Shown: positions 37,416 through 45,822, counted from the first letter of the stretch. The stretch: 64,000 nucleotides of DNA from Pseudomonas ekonensis (GCF_019145435.1 NZ_JAHSTS010000001.1:820001-884000), one strand, 5' to 3'. The notes: generated from the sequence alone by a model not told the origin. Translations and numbers: made by a program.

Positions 37416-38425
37416 GATCGATCAAAACACTGCTCGGTGGTTCGCTGCTCGCCCTGAGCCTGACCGCCGGCCACGCCGTGGCCACCGAGAAAAACGCGCC
37501 GATCCATTTCGGCGACATCACCTGGGAGAGCGGCAGCTTCATCACCGAAGTGCTGCGCCTGATCGTCGAGAAGGGTTACGGCTACCCCACCGACACGTTG
37601 CCGGGCAGCACCGTCAGCCTGGAAGCGGCGCTGGCGAAGAACGATATCCAGGTGATCGGCGAAGAGTGGGCCGGGCGCAGTCCGGCGTGGGTGAAGGCGG
37701 CCGCCGAGGGCAAGGTGTTCGGCCTGGGCGACACGGTCAAGGGCGCCACCGAAGGCTGGTGGGTGCCGGAATACGTGATCAAGGGCGACCCGGAGCGCGG
37801 CATCAAGCCGTTGGCGCCGGAGCTGAAGTCGGTGGAGGACCTGCCGCGCTACAAGGATGTGTTCCGCGATCCGGAAGACCCGAGCCGCGGGCGATTCCTC
37901 AACAGCCCGACCGGCTGGACGTCGGAGATCGTCAACAGCCAGAAGCTCAAGGCATACGCGCTGACCGACAGTTTCGTCAACTTCCGCACCGGTTCCGGCG
38001 CGGCGCTGGATGCCGAAGTGGCATCGTCGATCAAGCGCGGCAAACCGGTGCTGTTCTACTACTGGTCGCCGACGCCTTTGCTGGGCCGCTACAAACTGGT
38101 CAAGCTCGACGAGCCGCCGTTCGACGCCGAAGCCTGGAAGACCCTGGCCGACGCCAGCAACCCGAACCCCAAGGGCACCCGTTCGATGCCGGCCAGCCTG
38201 GCCATCGGCGTGTCGGCGCCGTTCAAGGCGCAGTACCCGGACCTGGTGGCGTTTTTCGAGAAGGTCGATTTTCCGATCGACCAGCTGAACCGCACCCTGG
38301 CGGGCATGAGCGAGAAACGCCAGCCGCCGCGCCAGGTCGCCGAAGCGTTCCTGCGCGATCAGCCGCAGGTGTGGACGCCATGGGTGCCGGCGCAGGTGGC
38401 CAGCAACGTGACGGCGGGCCTCTGA
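37412..38425 (+). CDS. Glycine betaine/choline-type ABC transporter substrate-binding protein (OpuAC domain)
   Basis: 337 residues with signal peptide (about 1-23, cleavage after HAVA) and an OpuAC/ProX-like domain. Aromatic-rich ligand segments are seen in FGDITWESGSF near 32, EEWAGRSPAWVKAA near 88, GWWVPEYV near 113 and FYYWSPTPLLG near 214, in keeping with a cation-pi cage for quaternary amines. It is translationally coupled to the ECF sigma gene and has no adjacent permease or ATPase. It could serve a distant transporter or act as a signal-sensing partner. Ligand inferred from family only. Confidence 0.85.
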   Translation: MRSIKTLLGGSLLALSLTAGHAVATEKNAPIHFGDITWESGSFITEVLRLIVEKGYGYPTDTLPGSTVSLEAALAKNDIQVIGEEWAGRSPAWVKAAAEGKVFGLGDTVKGATEGWWVPEYVIKGDPERGIKPLAPELKSVEDLPRYKDVFRDPEDPSRGRFLNSPTGWTSEIVNSQKLKAYALTDSFVNFRTGSGAALDAEVASSIKRGKPVLFYYWSPTPLLGRYKLVKLDEPPFDAEAWKTLADASNPNPKGTRSMPASLAIGVSAPFKAQYPDLVAFFEKVDFPIDQLNRTLAGMSEKRQPPRQVAEAFLRDQPQVWTPWVPAQVASNVTAGL

Positions 38426-38587
38426 AGTTCACTGACGGCAAATAGGGCAGGCGCGCGGCCCAATGATCGGGGCACTTCCCATCCACCGATGCGTCCTGCG
38501 CGGACGTATCGGCCACCTTCTTCCTGACAACATTCCGCTGAACCGTTTCTTGTTCATTTAGCCCTCGGTACTGGCCGACTAATGGCC

Positions 38588-38615
38588 TTGCGTCGGGTAT
38601 TGCCCTGTCTATGCT
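38588..38615 (+). promoter_or_regulatory. Sigma70-like promoter candidate
   Basis: TTGCGT, 16-base spacer, TATGCT. Start would be near 38622, well upstream of the chemoreceptor gene at 38970. Confidence 0.4.
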
Positions 38616-38743
38616 CACGTGTAACTAACTATGTCGATCGCAATTAAATGCGATTCGACCGCAAACAGTTAGTGGCTGAACAATAGCTGCCAGAGTGCGC
38701 AATTAAAGGCACCGACACTGAACCGACAAGGAGCATCTGTTAA

Positions 38744-38839
38744 ATGGAAGTTCTCGTGCATGTTAGGGTTGGCCCGCGTGCGGGCTATCAAGAGAAGGAT
38801 GTCTTGATAAGAACGTCGCCACATGGACGCTCGGATTAA
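38744..38839 (+). CDS. Possible 31-residue leader peptide
   Basis: ATG 38744 follows AAGGAG at 10 bases and opens 31 codons, MEVLVHVRVGPRAGYQEKDV onward, ending at TAA 38837-38839. No hydrophobic segment, no family recognised. It lies within the GGA-rich leader and may be chance or a regulatory leader ORF. Confidence 0.25.
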   Translation: MEVLVHVRVGPRAGYQEKDVLIRTSPHGRSD

Positions 38840-38969
38840 ACATCATTTATCACCTGACAACTTCCTCCTGTGGAGGAAGGCGTGTGCCTGTTCTGTGGAA
38901 CGTAGTGGTGGATCTTGAAAGACCTGAACTTTCATCAAATCAAAAGACCGCGCGGAAGGTGACAGAAAC

Positions 38970-40289
38970 ATGTTCAACCTACATCACAAGGCTGACCTGC
39001 AGGAAATCGAACGTTTCAGTTGTGCCCTGACCGAAGCCAACGCCAAGTTGGCGGCCATCAGCGGGTCGATGGCCATGATCGAATTCACCCCCGAGGGCAT
39101 CGTGCTGGATGCCAACGAAAACTTCTGCCGGACCATGGGCTACGGCGCCGACGAGGTGCGCGGCAAGCATCACCGGATTTTTTGCGAGGAAGCGTTCTAC
39201 CGCAGCGAAGAGTACGCGAAGCTGTGGCGCGACCTGGCCCGTGGGGAGCCGATCAGCGGCACGTTCCTGCGCTTGCACAAGAGCGGCCGGGAAATCTGGC
39301 TGGAAGCCAGTTACATGCCCGTGTTCGGCCCGGACAAACAAGTGCGCAGCGTGATCAAAGTGGCGTCGGACATCACCGACCGCGTCAACAAGGAGCACGA
39401 AGAGGAAAACATGCTCGCGGCGATCAGCCGTTCCATGGCGGTGATCGAGTTCACGCCCGAAGGCAATGTCATCACCGCCAACGAAAACTTCCTCAAGACC
39501 ATGCAGTATTCGCTCAATGAGATCATCGGCCACCACCACAGCCTGTTCTGTCACCGGGCCGAGGCCGAGTCGGCGCAGTACAAGGCGTTCTGGGCGTCGC
39601 TCAACCGCGGCGAATACCACTCGCACCGCTTCGAGCGCAAGAACAAGTCCGGGCAGACGGTGTACCTCGAAGCTTCCTACAACCCGCTGTTCGACGCCAA
39701 GGGGCGCTTGTACAAAGTGGTGAAGTTCGCCAGCGACATCACCCACCAGATGAACACGTTGCAGACCGCTGCGGAGTCGGCCCACAGCACTTCGGTGCAA
39801 AACGACGCCTGCGCGCAAAAGGGCTCGCAGGTCGTGCAGCAGACCGTGCAGATCATCCAGGACATCTCCCGCGACCTCAACGAAGCGGCGCTGAGCATCG
39901 ATGCGGTGAGCAAGCAGTCGGACATCATCGGCACCATCGTCCAGACCATTCGTGGCATCGCCGACCAGACCAACCTGTTGGCGCTCAACGCGGCCATCGA
40001 GGCGGCGCGGGCGGGGGAGCACGGGCGCGGGTTCGCGGTGGTGGCGGACGAGGTGCGCAGCCTGGCGGCGCGGACCAGTCAGGCGACCCTGGAAATCGTC
40101 GAAGTGGTGCGCAAGAACCACGACCTGTCGTTGAGCGCGGTGTCGAGCATGCAGTCGAGCCTGAGCCGCACGGGGCTCGGGGTGGAATTGGCGAACGAGG
40201 CGGGGGATGCGATCCGCGAGATCCAGCAGGGGTCACGGCATGTGGTGGATGCGATCAGTCAGTTCAACGAGACGTTGCAGTTGAACTGA
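38970..40289 (+). CDS. Soluble PAS-PAS methyl-accepting chemotaxis protein, BdlA-like
   Basis: 439 residues with no membrane segment: PAS 1 (about 25-135), PAS 2 (about 145-255), each with the ANENF and [10 protein letters not shown] / [12 protein letters not shown] signatures, then an MCP signalling domain (about 265-439) with the hairpin tip [20 protein letters not shown]. This is the arrangement of the P. aeruginosa biofilm-dispersion regulator BdlA (417 residues there) and of Aer-like cytoplasmic receptors. The MCP domain is short, as in BdlA. PAS domains may bind heme or flavin; not decidable here. A long GGA-rich leader precedes it. The start ATG 38970 is preceded by GGAAGGTGA. Confidence 0.88.
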   Translation: MFNLHHKADLQEIERFSCALTEANAKLAAISGSMAMIEFTPEGIVLDANENFCRTMGYGADEVRGKHHRIFCEEAFYRSEEYAKLWRDLARGEPISGTFLRLHKSGREIWLEASYMPVFGPDKQVRSVIKVASDITDRVNKEHEEENMLAAISRSMAVIEFTPEGNVITANENFLKTMQYSLNEIIGHHHSLFCHRAEAESAQYKAFWASLNRGEYHSHRFERKNKSGQTVYLEASYNPLFDAKGRLYKVVKFASDITHQMNTLQTAAESAHSTSVQNDACAQKGSQVVQQTVQIIQDISRDLNEAALSIDAVSKQSDIIGTIVQTIRGIADQTNLLALNAAIEAARAGEHGRGFAVVADEVRSLAARTSQATLEIVEVVRKNHDLSLSAVSSMQSSLSRTGLGVELANEAGDAIREIQQGSRHVVDAISQFNETLQLN

Positions 40290-40296
40290 CGACTCG

Positions 40297-40375
40297 ACTT
40301 GCCAGCGATGGCGTGGTGTCAGTTGACCTGATTGCCGAATGACACACCGCCATCGCCAGCAGGCTGGCTCCTACA
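40297..40375. repeat. REP-like pair
   Basis: CTTGCCAGCGATGGCG (40299) and the inverse CGCCATCGCCAGCAGGCTGG (40348), separated by about 35 bases, between convergent genes. Confidence 0.65.
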
Positions 40376-40404
40376 GTTTTACCTTTGCGACTGATTCAAG
40401 GTGC

Positions 40405-40962
40405 TCAGAGCGAGGCGAGGAACTTGTCCGCCATCTTGTCGCTGTCCTTGATGTCGTTGACGTTCTCTTTGTCCGATTGCGCCAGTTTCATCTTGTCCTG
40501 CAGGCGCTGGGCGATTTCCTTGCCGATGGCCAGTTGCTTCTCCGGCGGCATGGCTTTGATGTCGTCCTCGGTCAGGCCCATTTCCTTCAGGATGCTGTCG
40601 CGCAGGCGCTGCTCCGGCGACTTGCTCATGTAGTCCTTGAACTCTTCGGTGGCGCTCTTGGCGGTGGTCTTGGCGCCGGACGCGTCGCTGGTCTGCAGGC
40701 CGACGCGGGTCTTGGCGAAGGCTTCGTCGACGTTGTCGCTGATGCGGTTGGCTTCGCTGACCTGCTGGGTGGCGACCTGGGTGGCCGAAGCCTGCACCTT
40801 GCTGGCGGTTTCGGTGGACTGCACCGGGGCCTGATTCTGCAGGGTCTGCAGCATGGCGCCGTGAAGGCCGCTCTGCAGGCCGGCGGCTGCGGTGGCCGTG
40901 GCGTCCTCGGAAAGGCGCTTGGGCAGGTGGATGATTGCCTGTTGTTTAGCACTGACCAACAT
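40405..40962 (-). CDS. Hypothetical helical protein
   Basis: 185 residues from ATG 40962; no domain I can name. The sequence is Ala/Gln/Ser/Thr-rich and helical, with no signal peptide, no Cys and no membrane segment. A conserved-looking C-terminal block, SPEQRLRDSILKEMGLTEDD followed by IKAMPPEKQLAIGKEIAQR (about 126-165), resembles a short motif found at the ends of diverse proteobacterial hypothetical proteins. No Shine-Dalgarno is obvious; an upstream in-frame ATG (41007) would add 15 residues. Coding potential is supported by strong third-position GC bias. Confidence 0.7.
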   Translation of the reverse strand: MLVSAKQQAIIHLPKRLSEDATATAAAGLQSGLHGAMLQTLQNQAPVQSTETASKVQASATQVATQQVSEANRISDNVDEAFAKTRVGLQTSDASGAKTTAKSATEEFKDYMSKSPEQRLRDSILKEMGLTEDDIKAMPPEKQLAIGKEIAQRLQDKMKLAQSDKENVNDIKDSDKMADKFLASL

Positions 40963-41109
40963 GATGGATGGGCCTGTAGGTAATGACTGACCCGGGTGAA
41001 GCAGCAATTACCATGCCCATCTGCAAATACTAATAAAATCAAAGGCTTGAGTGTTTTAACTGTCGGGTTAACGGTCAGCCCTTGCCGCTGGCGGCAGGGG
41101 TCTTCCGCC

Positions 41110-41541
41110 TCAGGCCGGATCCGGCAGCGCCGAGGCCGGCAGGCCGAATACCCGGTCGAACAGCCAGTTGAAGGCAAACGTGTAGCAGGGGATGAACACG
41201 ATCAGCGCCAGGTCCAGCAGGAAGGCCTGCACCAGGCTGATGTCCATCCACCAGGCGATCAGCGGAATCAGGAACACGATCAGCGTCAGTTGGAAACCCA
41301 CGGCATGGGCGATGCGCCGTTTGACCGTGCGCGTGCGGGACTTCTGCAGGCTTTCCCAACGCTCGAACAGCGAGGTGTAGATGAAGTTCCAGGTCACGGC
41401 GATGGTGGTGATGATCACCGCCAGGGGGCCGGTGCTGCCGGGGGAGGTGCCGGACAGCAGCGCCAGGCCGAGGGCGGAGAAGGTCATGCCGATCACTTCG
41501 TAGAGCGACACGTAGACCAGTTTGCGTTTGACGCCTTGCAT
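41110..41541 (-). CDS. PACE-family multidrug efflux transporter
   Basis: 143-residue inner-membrane protein with four helices arranged as two bacterial transmembrane pair (BTP) domains: about 10-32, 38-58, 78-99, 103-125. PACE (AceI-like) proteins are proton-coupled exporters of biocides such as chlorhexidine and of short-chain diamines. Family residues include the Glu in helix 1 (YEVIGM), Asn in NFIYTSLFERWE, the PLIAWWMDIS signature of helix 3 and NWLFDRVFG at the end. It is divergent from a LysR regulator, the usual arrangement. A second PACE gene lies at 55554. Confidence 0.9.
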   Translation of the reverse strand: MQGVKRKLVYVSLYEVIGMTFSALGLALLSGTSPGSTGPLAVIITTIAVTWNFIYTSLFERWESLQKSRTRTVKRRIAHAVGFQLTLIVFLIPLIAWWMDISLVQAFLLDLALIVFIPCYTFAFNWLFDRVFGLPASALPDPA

Positions 41542-41652
41542 GGGGATTGCCTCTTTCTTGCGACTGACGGCCAGCGGGGCTGGCCAAGTCGGCGAAAGAT
41601 AGCTTCAATGTTCGTGACAGAAAAAGTCAGAAGCTTTCAGGTTTATTGATAG

Positions 41653-42534
41653 GTGACAAGTTTGAATTTCAGCAGCGACAGCATCGAACTGTTCCTGGCG
41701 GTGATCGAGCGCGGCTCGTTTTCCGCCGCCGCCCGGGCCTTGGGCAAGGTGCCGTCGGCGGTGAGCATGGGCATCGGCAACCTGGAGGCCGAGCTTGGGT
41801 ATCCGTTGTTCGACCGCCGTCACCGTGAGCCGCAGCCCACGGCGATGGCCCTGTCGCTGGTGCCTCACGCGCGGCTGATCGCCGAGCAGCTCAAGCAGTT
41901 GCAGGTGCACGCGGTGCAGTTGTCGCTGGGGCTGGAGAGCAGGCTGTCGATCGGCGTGGCGGCGGACATCGACCGGCGCCGGCTGATGGCGGCGATCAAG
42001 GTGCTCGCCGGGCGTCATCCGCTGCTGGACGTCGAAGTGCTGACCGCCCCGCAGGATGACGTGCTGGCGATGCTGCACAGTGGGCGGGTCAGCGTGTGCC
42101 TGGCGTTCGCCGGGCTGAGCATGAACGTGCTGGAGCGGTTTCAGTTCGTCGGCAGCGAACGAATGATCGCCACTTTGGCGGCGGACAGTCCGCTGTGGCA
42201 GGGGCAGGATCTGTTTCTGGAGGATCTGGTGCACGTGCGGCAGATCGTCGTCGCCAGCCGCGACCTGCCGGTCAGCGACACGCGCCCGCGGGTGGCCGAG
42301 TCCCATTGGCGCACCGACAGCCTGGCTACGGCCCTGGAGATGGTCGAGGCGGGATTGGGCTGGGGCAACTTTCCCTTGTCGGTGATGCAGCCGTGGCTCG
42401 ATGCGGGGCGGCTCAAGCGGCTGAATTTCCGCAATATCGAAAACGGCCTGGTGCTGCCGGTGCATGCGGTGTGGCTGCGGCGTCAGCCGTTGCAGAAGGG
42501 GGCGTTGGCGCTGGTCGAGTTGCTCGGCCAGTGA
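41653..42534 (+). CDS. LysR-family regulator, divergent from PACE pump
   Basis: 293 residues. N-terminal winged helix (about 4-62; helix-turn-helix GSFSAAARALGKVPSAVSMG) and an inducer-binding domain of two alpha/beta subdomains (about 90-290). The start is GTG 41653; a TTG at 41662 preceded by AGGTGA is an equally plausible start (290 residues). The 111-base divergent region to the PACE gene should contain its operator. Likely activates the pump in response to its substrate. Same protein subfamily pattern as the regulator at 54610. Confidence 0.87.
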   Translation: MTSLNFSSDSIELFLAVIERGSFSAAARALGKVPSAVSMGIGNLEAELGYPLFDRRHREPQPTAMALSLVPHARLIAEQLKQLQVHAVQLSLGLESRLSIGVAADIDRRRLMAAIKVLAGRHPLLDVEVLTAPQDDVLAMLHSGRVSVCLAFAGLSMNVLERFQFVGSERMIATLAADSPLWQGQDLFLEDLVHVRQIVVASRDLPVSDTRPRVAESHWRTDSLATALEMVEAGLGWGNFPLSVMQPWLDAGRLKRLNFRNIENGLVLPVHAVWLRRQPLQKGALALVELLGQ

Positions 42535-42540
42535 GAATCC

Positions 42541-42571
42541 TGTGGCGAGGGAACTTGCTCCCTCGCCACGG
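42541..42571. repeat. GTGGCGAGGGA-type REP hairpin
   Basis: GTGGCGAGGGA (42542-42552) is perfectly complementary to TCCCTCGCCAC (42559-42569) around ACTTGC. It sits between convergent genes and may act in transcript 3'-end formation. It belongs to a different REP family from the GGGCTTGCCC copies elsewhere. Confidence 0.8.
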
Positions 42572-42591
42572 GTAATCTTTCAGCCTTGGGG

Positions 42592-43623
42592 TCAGGTGCT
42601 TTCGCGGATTTTCAGCTCAAAGCCCATGTCTTCCACCGGCCGCAGCACGTTGTTGCCGGCCATCAGGGTCAGCATCTGTTCCGCCGCGCGACGGCCAATG
42701 GCTTCGCGCGGGGTGCTGATGCTGCTCAGGCGCGGCACCATGTGTTCCGAGGCGGGCAGGTCGTTGAAACCGAGGATCGCCACCTGCTCGGGGACCTTGA
42801 TCCCGTGGCGCAGGGCTTCGAGCAACGCGCCCTGGGCCAGGTCGTCGTTGCCGAAGAAGATCGCGTCGACGTCCGGATGCGCCGCCAAGAGTTGCAGGAA
42901 CAGCTCGCCCCCCAGGCCCACGGACGAGGCGCGCGGGGTCAGCACTTCCAGGTCCGGGTCGTACAGACCGGCCTTCTGCACGGCGCGGCGGAAACCTTCG
43001 CCGCGCAGCAGGGTGCGCTGGTCGAGCTGCGCGCCGATGTAGGCCAGGCGCTTGCGCCCGCGGGACAACAGGTGTCCGGCGGCGGTCTCGCCGGCGCTGA
43101 GCTGGGAGAAACCGACGCAGTTCACCCCGGCGGCGCTGTCCAGTTCCATCATGTAGACGCAGGGGATGTTGCTGGCCTCGATCATCCGCCGCGAGCTTTC
43201 GGTGCGGTCGAAGCCGGTCAGCAGCAGACCGCGCGGCTGGTACGCCATGTAGTTGCGCAGCAGTTTCTCTTCTTCGTCGCGGGAGTAGTGGAAGTTGCCG
43301 ATCAGCACTTCGAAGCCCTTGGGCGTCAGCACCCGATGAATGGCTTCCAGGGTGTCGATGAACAGCAGGTTGGACAACGAGGGCACCAGGACCACCACCG
43401 AATGGCTCTGGGCCGAGGCCAGGGCGCGGGCGGCGGGGTTGACCACGTAGTTGAGGTCGAGGGCGGCTTTCTGCACCTTTTCCACCAGTTCCGTGGCGAC
43501 GGTGCTGACCCCGCGCAGCGCGCGCGACGCGGTGATCGGGCTGACCCCGGCCAGGCGGGCGACTTCATTGAGGGTGGGACGGCCGGTGGTGCGGGTGTTT
43601 TTATCGTTCTTGGGGGTGGTCAT
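42592..43623 (-). CDS. gntR: Gluconate utilisation repressor GntR (LacI family)
   Basis: 343-residue LacI-type repressor from ATG 43623. The helix-turn-helix is at about 14-40 (LNEVARLAGVSPITASRALR) with hinge NPAARALASA, followed by a periplasmic-binding-protein-like ligand domain. Divergent from gntK and gntT, and three copies of TAGCGCTGTC flank these promoters, the sort of site reported for P. aeruginosa GntR. It would release DNA on binding gluconate or 6-phosphogluconate. An ATG five codons upstream is less likely. Confidence 0.9.
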   Translation of the reverse strand: MTTPKNDKNTRTTGRPTLNEVARLAGVSPITASRALRGVSTVATELVEKVQKAALDLNYVVNPAARALASAQSHSVVVLVPSLSNLLFIDTLEAIHRVLTPKGFEVLIGNFHYSRDEEEKLLRNYMAYQPRGLLLTGFDRTESSRRMIEASNIPCVYMMELDSAAGVNCVGFSQLSAGETAAGHLLSRGRKRLAYIGAQLDQRTLLRGEGFRRAVQKAGLYDPDLEVLTPRASSVGLGGELFLQLLAAHPDVDAIFFGNDDLAQGALLEALRHGIKVPEQVAILGFNDLPASEHMVPRLSSISTPREAIGRRAAEQMLTLMAGNNVLRPVEDMGFELKIREST

Positions 43624-43652
43624 CGGGCGGCTTGCCAAACAAAAATCAAGGC

Positions 43653-43666
43653 ACTAAGGTAGCGCT
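43653..43666. promoter_or_regulatory. GntR operator candidate 1 (gntR promoter)
   Basis: ACTAAGGTAGCGCT fits AC-N-AAG-N-TAGCGCT, the operator I recall for P. aeruginosa GntR. 30 bases before gntR, implying autoregulation. Confidence 0.6.
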
Positions 43667-43803
43667 GTCCTTTTGCAGCTGCAAATGCGTGAGCGAGGCT
43701 TGCCTGATCCTCGCTCTTTGGCGTGGGGCATCAACCTGCTGCAACCCAAAAAAACGACAAGAAGGCGTCGGCAATGTCTGCCTGTGCACTAGAGTCATAG
43801 CTA

Positions 43804-43817
43804 GCAAAGGTAGCGCT
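43804..43817. promoter_or_regulatory. GntR operator candidate 2 (gntK promoter)
   Basis: GCAAAGGTAGCGCT differs from AC-N-AAG-N-TAGCGCT only at the first base. 22 bases before gntK. Confidence 0.6.
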
Positions 43818-43838
43818 GTCTGCGCGCTGAGGTGTTAC

Positions 43839-44372
43839 ATGAATCATCCCATCACCGCCCTGGTCATCATGGGCGTTGCCGGTTGCGGCAAGACGTGCGT
43901 CAGCCAGGCCCTGTGCCAGTTGAGCGGCGCCACTGCCATTGAAGGCGATACTTTCCATCCGGCCGCGAACATCGACAAGATGAGCGCGGGGATCCCCCTG
44001 AACGATGAAGACCGCGCCGGCTGGCTCGACAGCCTGTGCGATGAGCTGCGCCGCGTCGACGCATTGGGCGAGCGCCCGGTGCTGACCTGCTCGGCGCTCA
44101 AGCACGCCTACCGCGAACGCCTGCGCAGCGCCTTGCCGGGCCTGGGCTTCGTGTTCCTCGAACTGACCCCCGAAGTGGCCGCCGACCGCGTGTCCCACCG
44201 GCCGGGCCACTTCATGCCGGCCACGCTGATCGAAAGCCAGTTCGCCACGCTCGAATCGCCCAAGGGCGAACCGCTGACCCTGGCGCTTGACGCCTCGGTG
44301 CACAGCGTCGACGAGCTGGCCGCCCAGGCCCATCAATGGTGGCTGGTCAACGGTCTGAAACAGGCGGTATGA
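43839..44372 (+). CDS. gntK: Gluconokinase
   Basis: ATP-dependent kinase forming 6-phosphogluconate from gluconate, which feeds edd. 177 residues, the standard size. P-loop GVAGCGKT at 12-19, substrate-side EGDTFHP near 39 and the LTPEVAADRVSHRPGHFMP lid region near 109. Start ATG 43839 gives the P-loop its normal position; upstream in-frame codons are in the operator region. Followed after 82 bases by the permease gene with a further operator-like copy. Confidence 0.95.
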   Translation: MNHPITALVIMGVAGCGKTCVSQALCQLSGATAIEGDTFHPAANIDKMSAGIPLNDEDRAGWLDSLCDELRRVDALGERPVLTCSALKHAYRERLRSALPGLGFVFLELTPEVAADRVSHRPGHFMPATLIESQFATLESPKGEPLTLALDASVHSVDELAAQAHQWWLVNGLKQAV

Positions 44373-44380
44373 CTGTGTTC

Positions 44381-44394
44381 GAAGAGATAGCGCT
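44381..44394. promoter_or_regulatory. GntR operator candidate 3 (gntT promoter)
   Basis: GAAGAGATAGCGCT keeps the TAGCGCT core and the following GTCC of the other two copies, but matches the left half poorly. Lies in the gntK-gntT gap. Confidence 0.45.
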
Positions 44395-44426
44395 GTCCTC
44401 CCGACTTCTGATCAACCCGCTTTAAT

Positions 44427-44438
44427 AACAACAACAAA
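44427..44438 (+). promoter_or_regulatory. Crc/Hfq-type A-rich motif before gntT
   Basis: AACAACAACAAA contains overlapping AAnAAnAA patterns directly before the AGGAG ribosome site of gntT. The best such match in the window. Confidence 0.55.
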
Positions 44439-44454
44439 CCAGGAGACACCCCCT

Positions 44455-45807
44455 ATGTTTGGCATGTCCCACGACGCCTACCTGCTGCTCGATGCAGTGG
44501 TCACGGTGATCGGGCTTATCGTCCTGATCACCAAGTTCAAGATCCACCCCTTCATCGCCCTGACCATCGCCGCCGCGTTCCTCGGCCTGACCTCCGGCAT
44601 GCCCATCGGCACCATCATCAAGGCGTTCCAGGACGGCTTCGGCGGCGTGCTCGGTTTCGTCGGCATCATCCTGGCGCTGGGCACCATGCTCGGCAAGATG
44701 ATGGCCGAGTCCGGCGGCGCGGACCAGATCGCCCAGACCCTGATCCGCGCCTTCGGCAAGGACAAGGTGCAGTGGGCGATGATGTTCGCCGCGTTCCTGG
44801 TGGGCATTCCGCTGTTCTTCGAGATCGGCTTCGTGCTGCTGATCCCGCTGGTGTTCATCGTCGCCCGGCGCACCGGCGTGTCGATCATCAAGATCGGCAT
44901 CCCGCTGCTGGCCGGCCTGTCCGCCGTGCACGGCCTGGTGCCGCCGCACCCGGGCCCGCTGCTGGCCATCGGCGTGTTCGGCGCCGACATCGGCAAGACC
45001 ATCCTGTACGGCCTGATCGTCGCGCTGCCGACCGCCATCATCGCCGGGCCGATCTTCGGTACGTTCATCGCCAAGCACATTCCGGGTCACCCGAACCAGG
45101 AACTGGTGGACCAACTGGCCCGCGAGACCGACTCGACCGACCTGCCGAGCTTCGGCATCACCTTGCTCACCGTGCTGCTGCCGGTGTTCCTGATGCTGCT
45201 CAAGACCTTCGCCGACGTGGCGCTGCCGGACGGCCATTTCTTCCGCACCTGGATGGACATGATCGGCCACCCGATCTCGGCGCTGCTGCTGGCGTTGCTG
45301 CTGTCGCTGTACACCTTCGGCTACAAGCAGGGCATCGGCTCGAACCAGATGCTCAAGTGGCTCGACGCGAGCCTGGCGCCGACCGCCGCGATCATCCTGA
45401 TCATCGGCGCCGGCGGCGGCTTCAAGCAGATGCTGGTGACCAGCGGCGTGGGTGATGTGATCGGCCACATGGCGGTCAGCGCGCAGATCTCGCCGATCCT
45501 GCTGGCCTGGCTTGTGGCGGCGGTGATCCGCATCGCCACCGGTTCGGCCACCGTGGCGACCATCACCGGCGCCGGCATCGTGGTGCCGGTGGTGGGGATG
45601 ATCCCGGGCGTCAACCGTGAGCTGCTGGTGCTGGCCACCGGCGCCGGTTCCCTGATCCTGTCCCATGTCAACGACGCCGGCTTCTGGCTGGTCAAGCAGT
45701 ACTTCAACATGACCGTGGCGGAAACCTTCAAGACCTGGACGGCGATGGAAACCATCCTGTCGGTGGTCGGCCTGGGCTTCATCCTGCTGCTGTCGCTGTT
45801 CGTTTAA
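44455..45807 (+). CDS. gntT: Gluconate permease, GntP family
   Basis: 450-residue inner-membrane gluconate:proton symporter with about 12-14 helices, the GntP-family length. Family motifs include GGVLGFVGIILALGTMLGKM near 63, VPPHPGPLLAIGVFGADIGK near 161 and the C-terminal TGAGSLILSHVNDAGFW. The ATG at 44455 has AGGAGA upstream. It completes gntRKT and supplies gluconate to GntK; a bidirectional terminator separates it from alaC. Confidence 0.94.
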   Translation: MFGMSHDAYLLLDAVVTVIGLIVLITKFKIHPFIALTIAAAFLGLTSGMPIGTIIKAFQDGFGGVLGFVGIILALGTMLGKMMAESGGADQIAQTLIRAFGKDKVQWAMMFAAFLVGIPLFFEIGFVLLIPLVFIVARRTGVSIIKIGIPLLAGLSAVHGLVPPHPGPLLAIGVFGADIGKTILYGLIVALPTAIIAGPIFGTFIAKHIPGHPNQELVDQLARETDSTDLPSFGITLLTVLLPVFLMLLKTFADVALPDGHFFRTWMDMIGHPISALLLALLLSLYTFGYKQGIGSNQMLKWLDASLAPTAAIILIIGAGGGFKQMLVTSGVGDVIGHMAVSAQISPILLAWLVAAVIRIATGSATVATITGAGIVVPVVGMIPGVNRELLVLATGAGSLILSHVNDAGFWLVKQYFNMTVAETFKTWTAMETILSVVGLGFILLLSLFV

Positions 45808-45822
45808 GCGATCCGGCAGGCA

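Larger units (their letters stand above)
38426..38969. other. Long intergenic region with putative GGA-rich leader of chemoreceptor gene
   Basis: No clear gene in 544 bases, but several signals. A sigma70-like promoter (TTGCGT-N16-TATGCT) at 38588-38615 would give a leader of about 350 nt. Nested inverted repeats follow (ACTAACT 38624-38630 with AGTTAGT 38667-38673, enclosing TCGCA/TGCGA). From 38701 there are ten GGA trinucleotides, three in CsrA/RsmA-like contexts (ACAAGGAG 38726, GAAGGATGT in the loop of a perfect TATCAAGA/TCTTGATA hairpin 38786-38809, ACATGGACG 38821), plus a CTTCCTCC/GGAGGAAG hairpin (38861-38879). RNA-level control is inferred. Confidence 0.5.
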
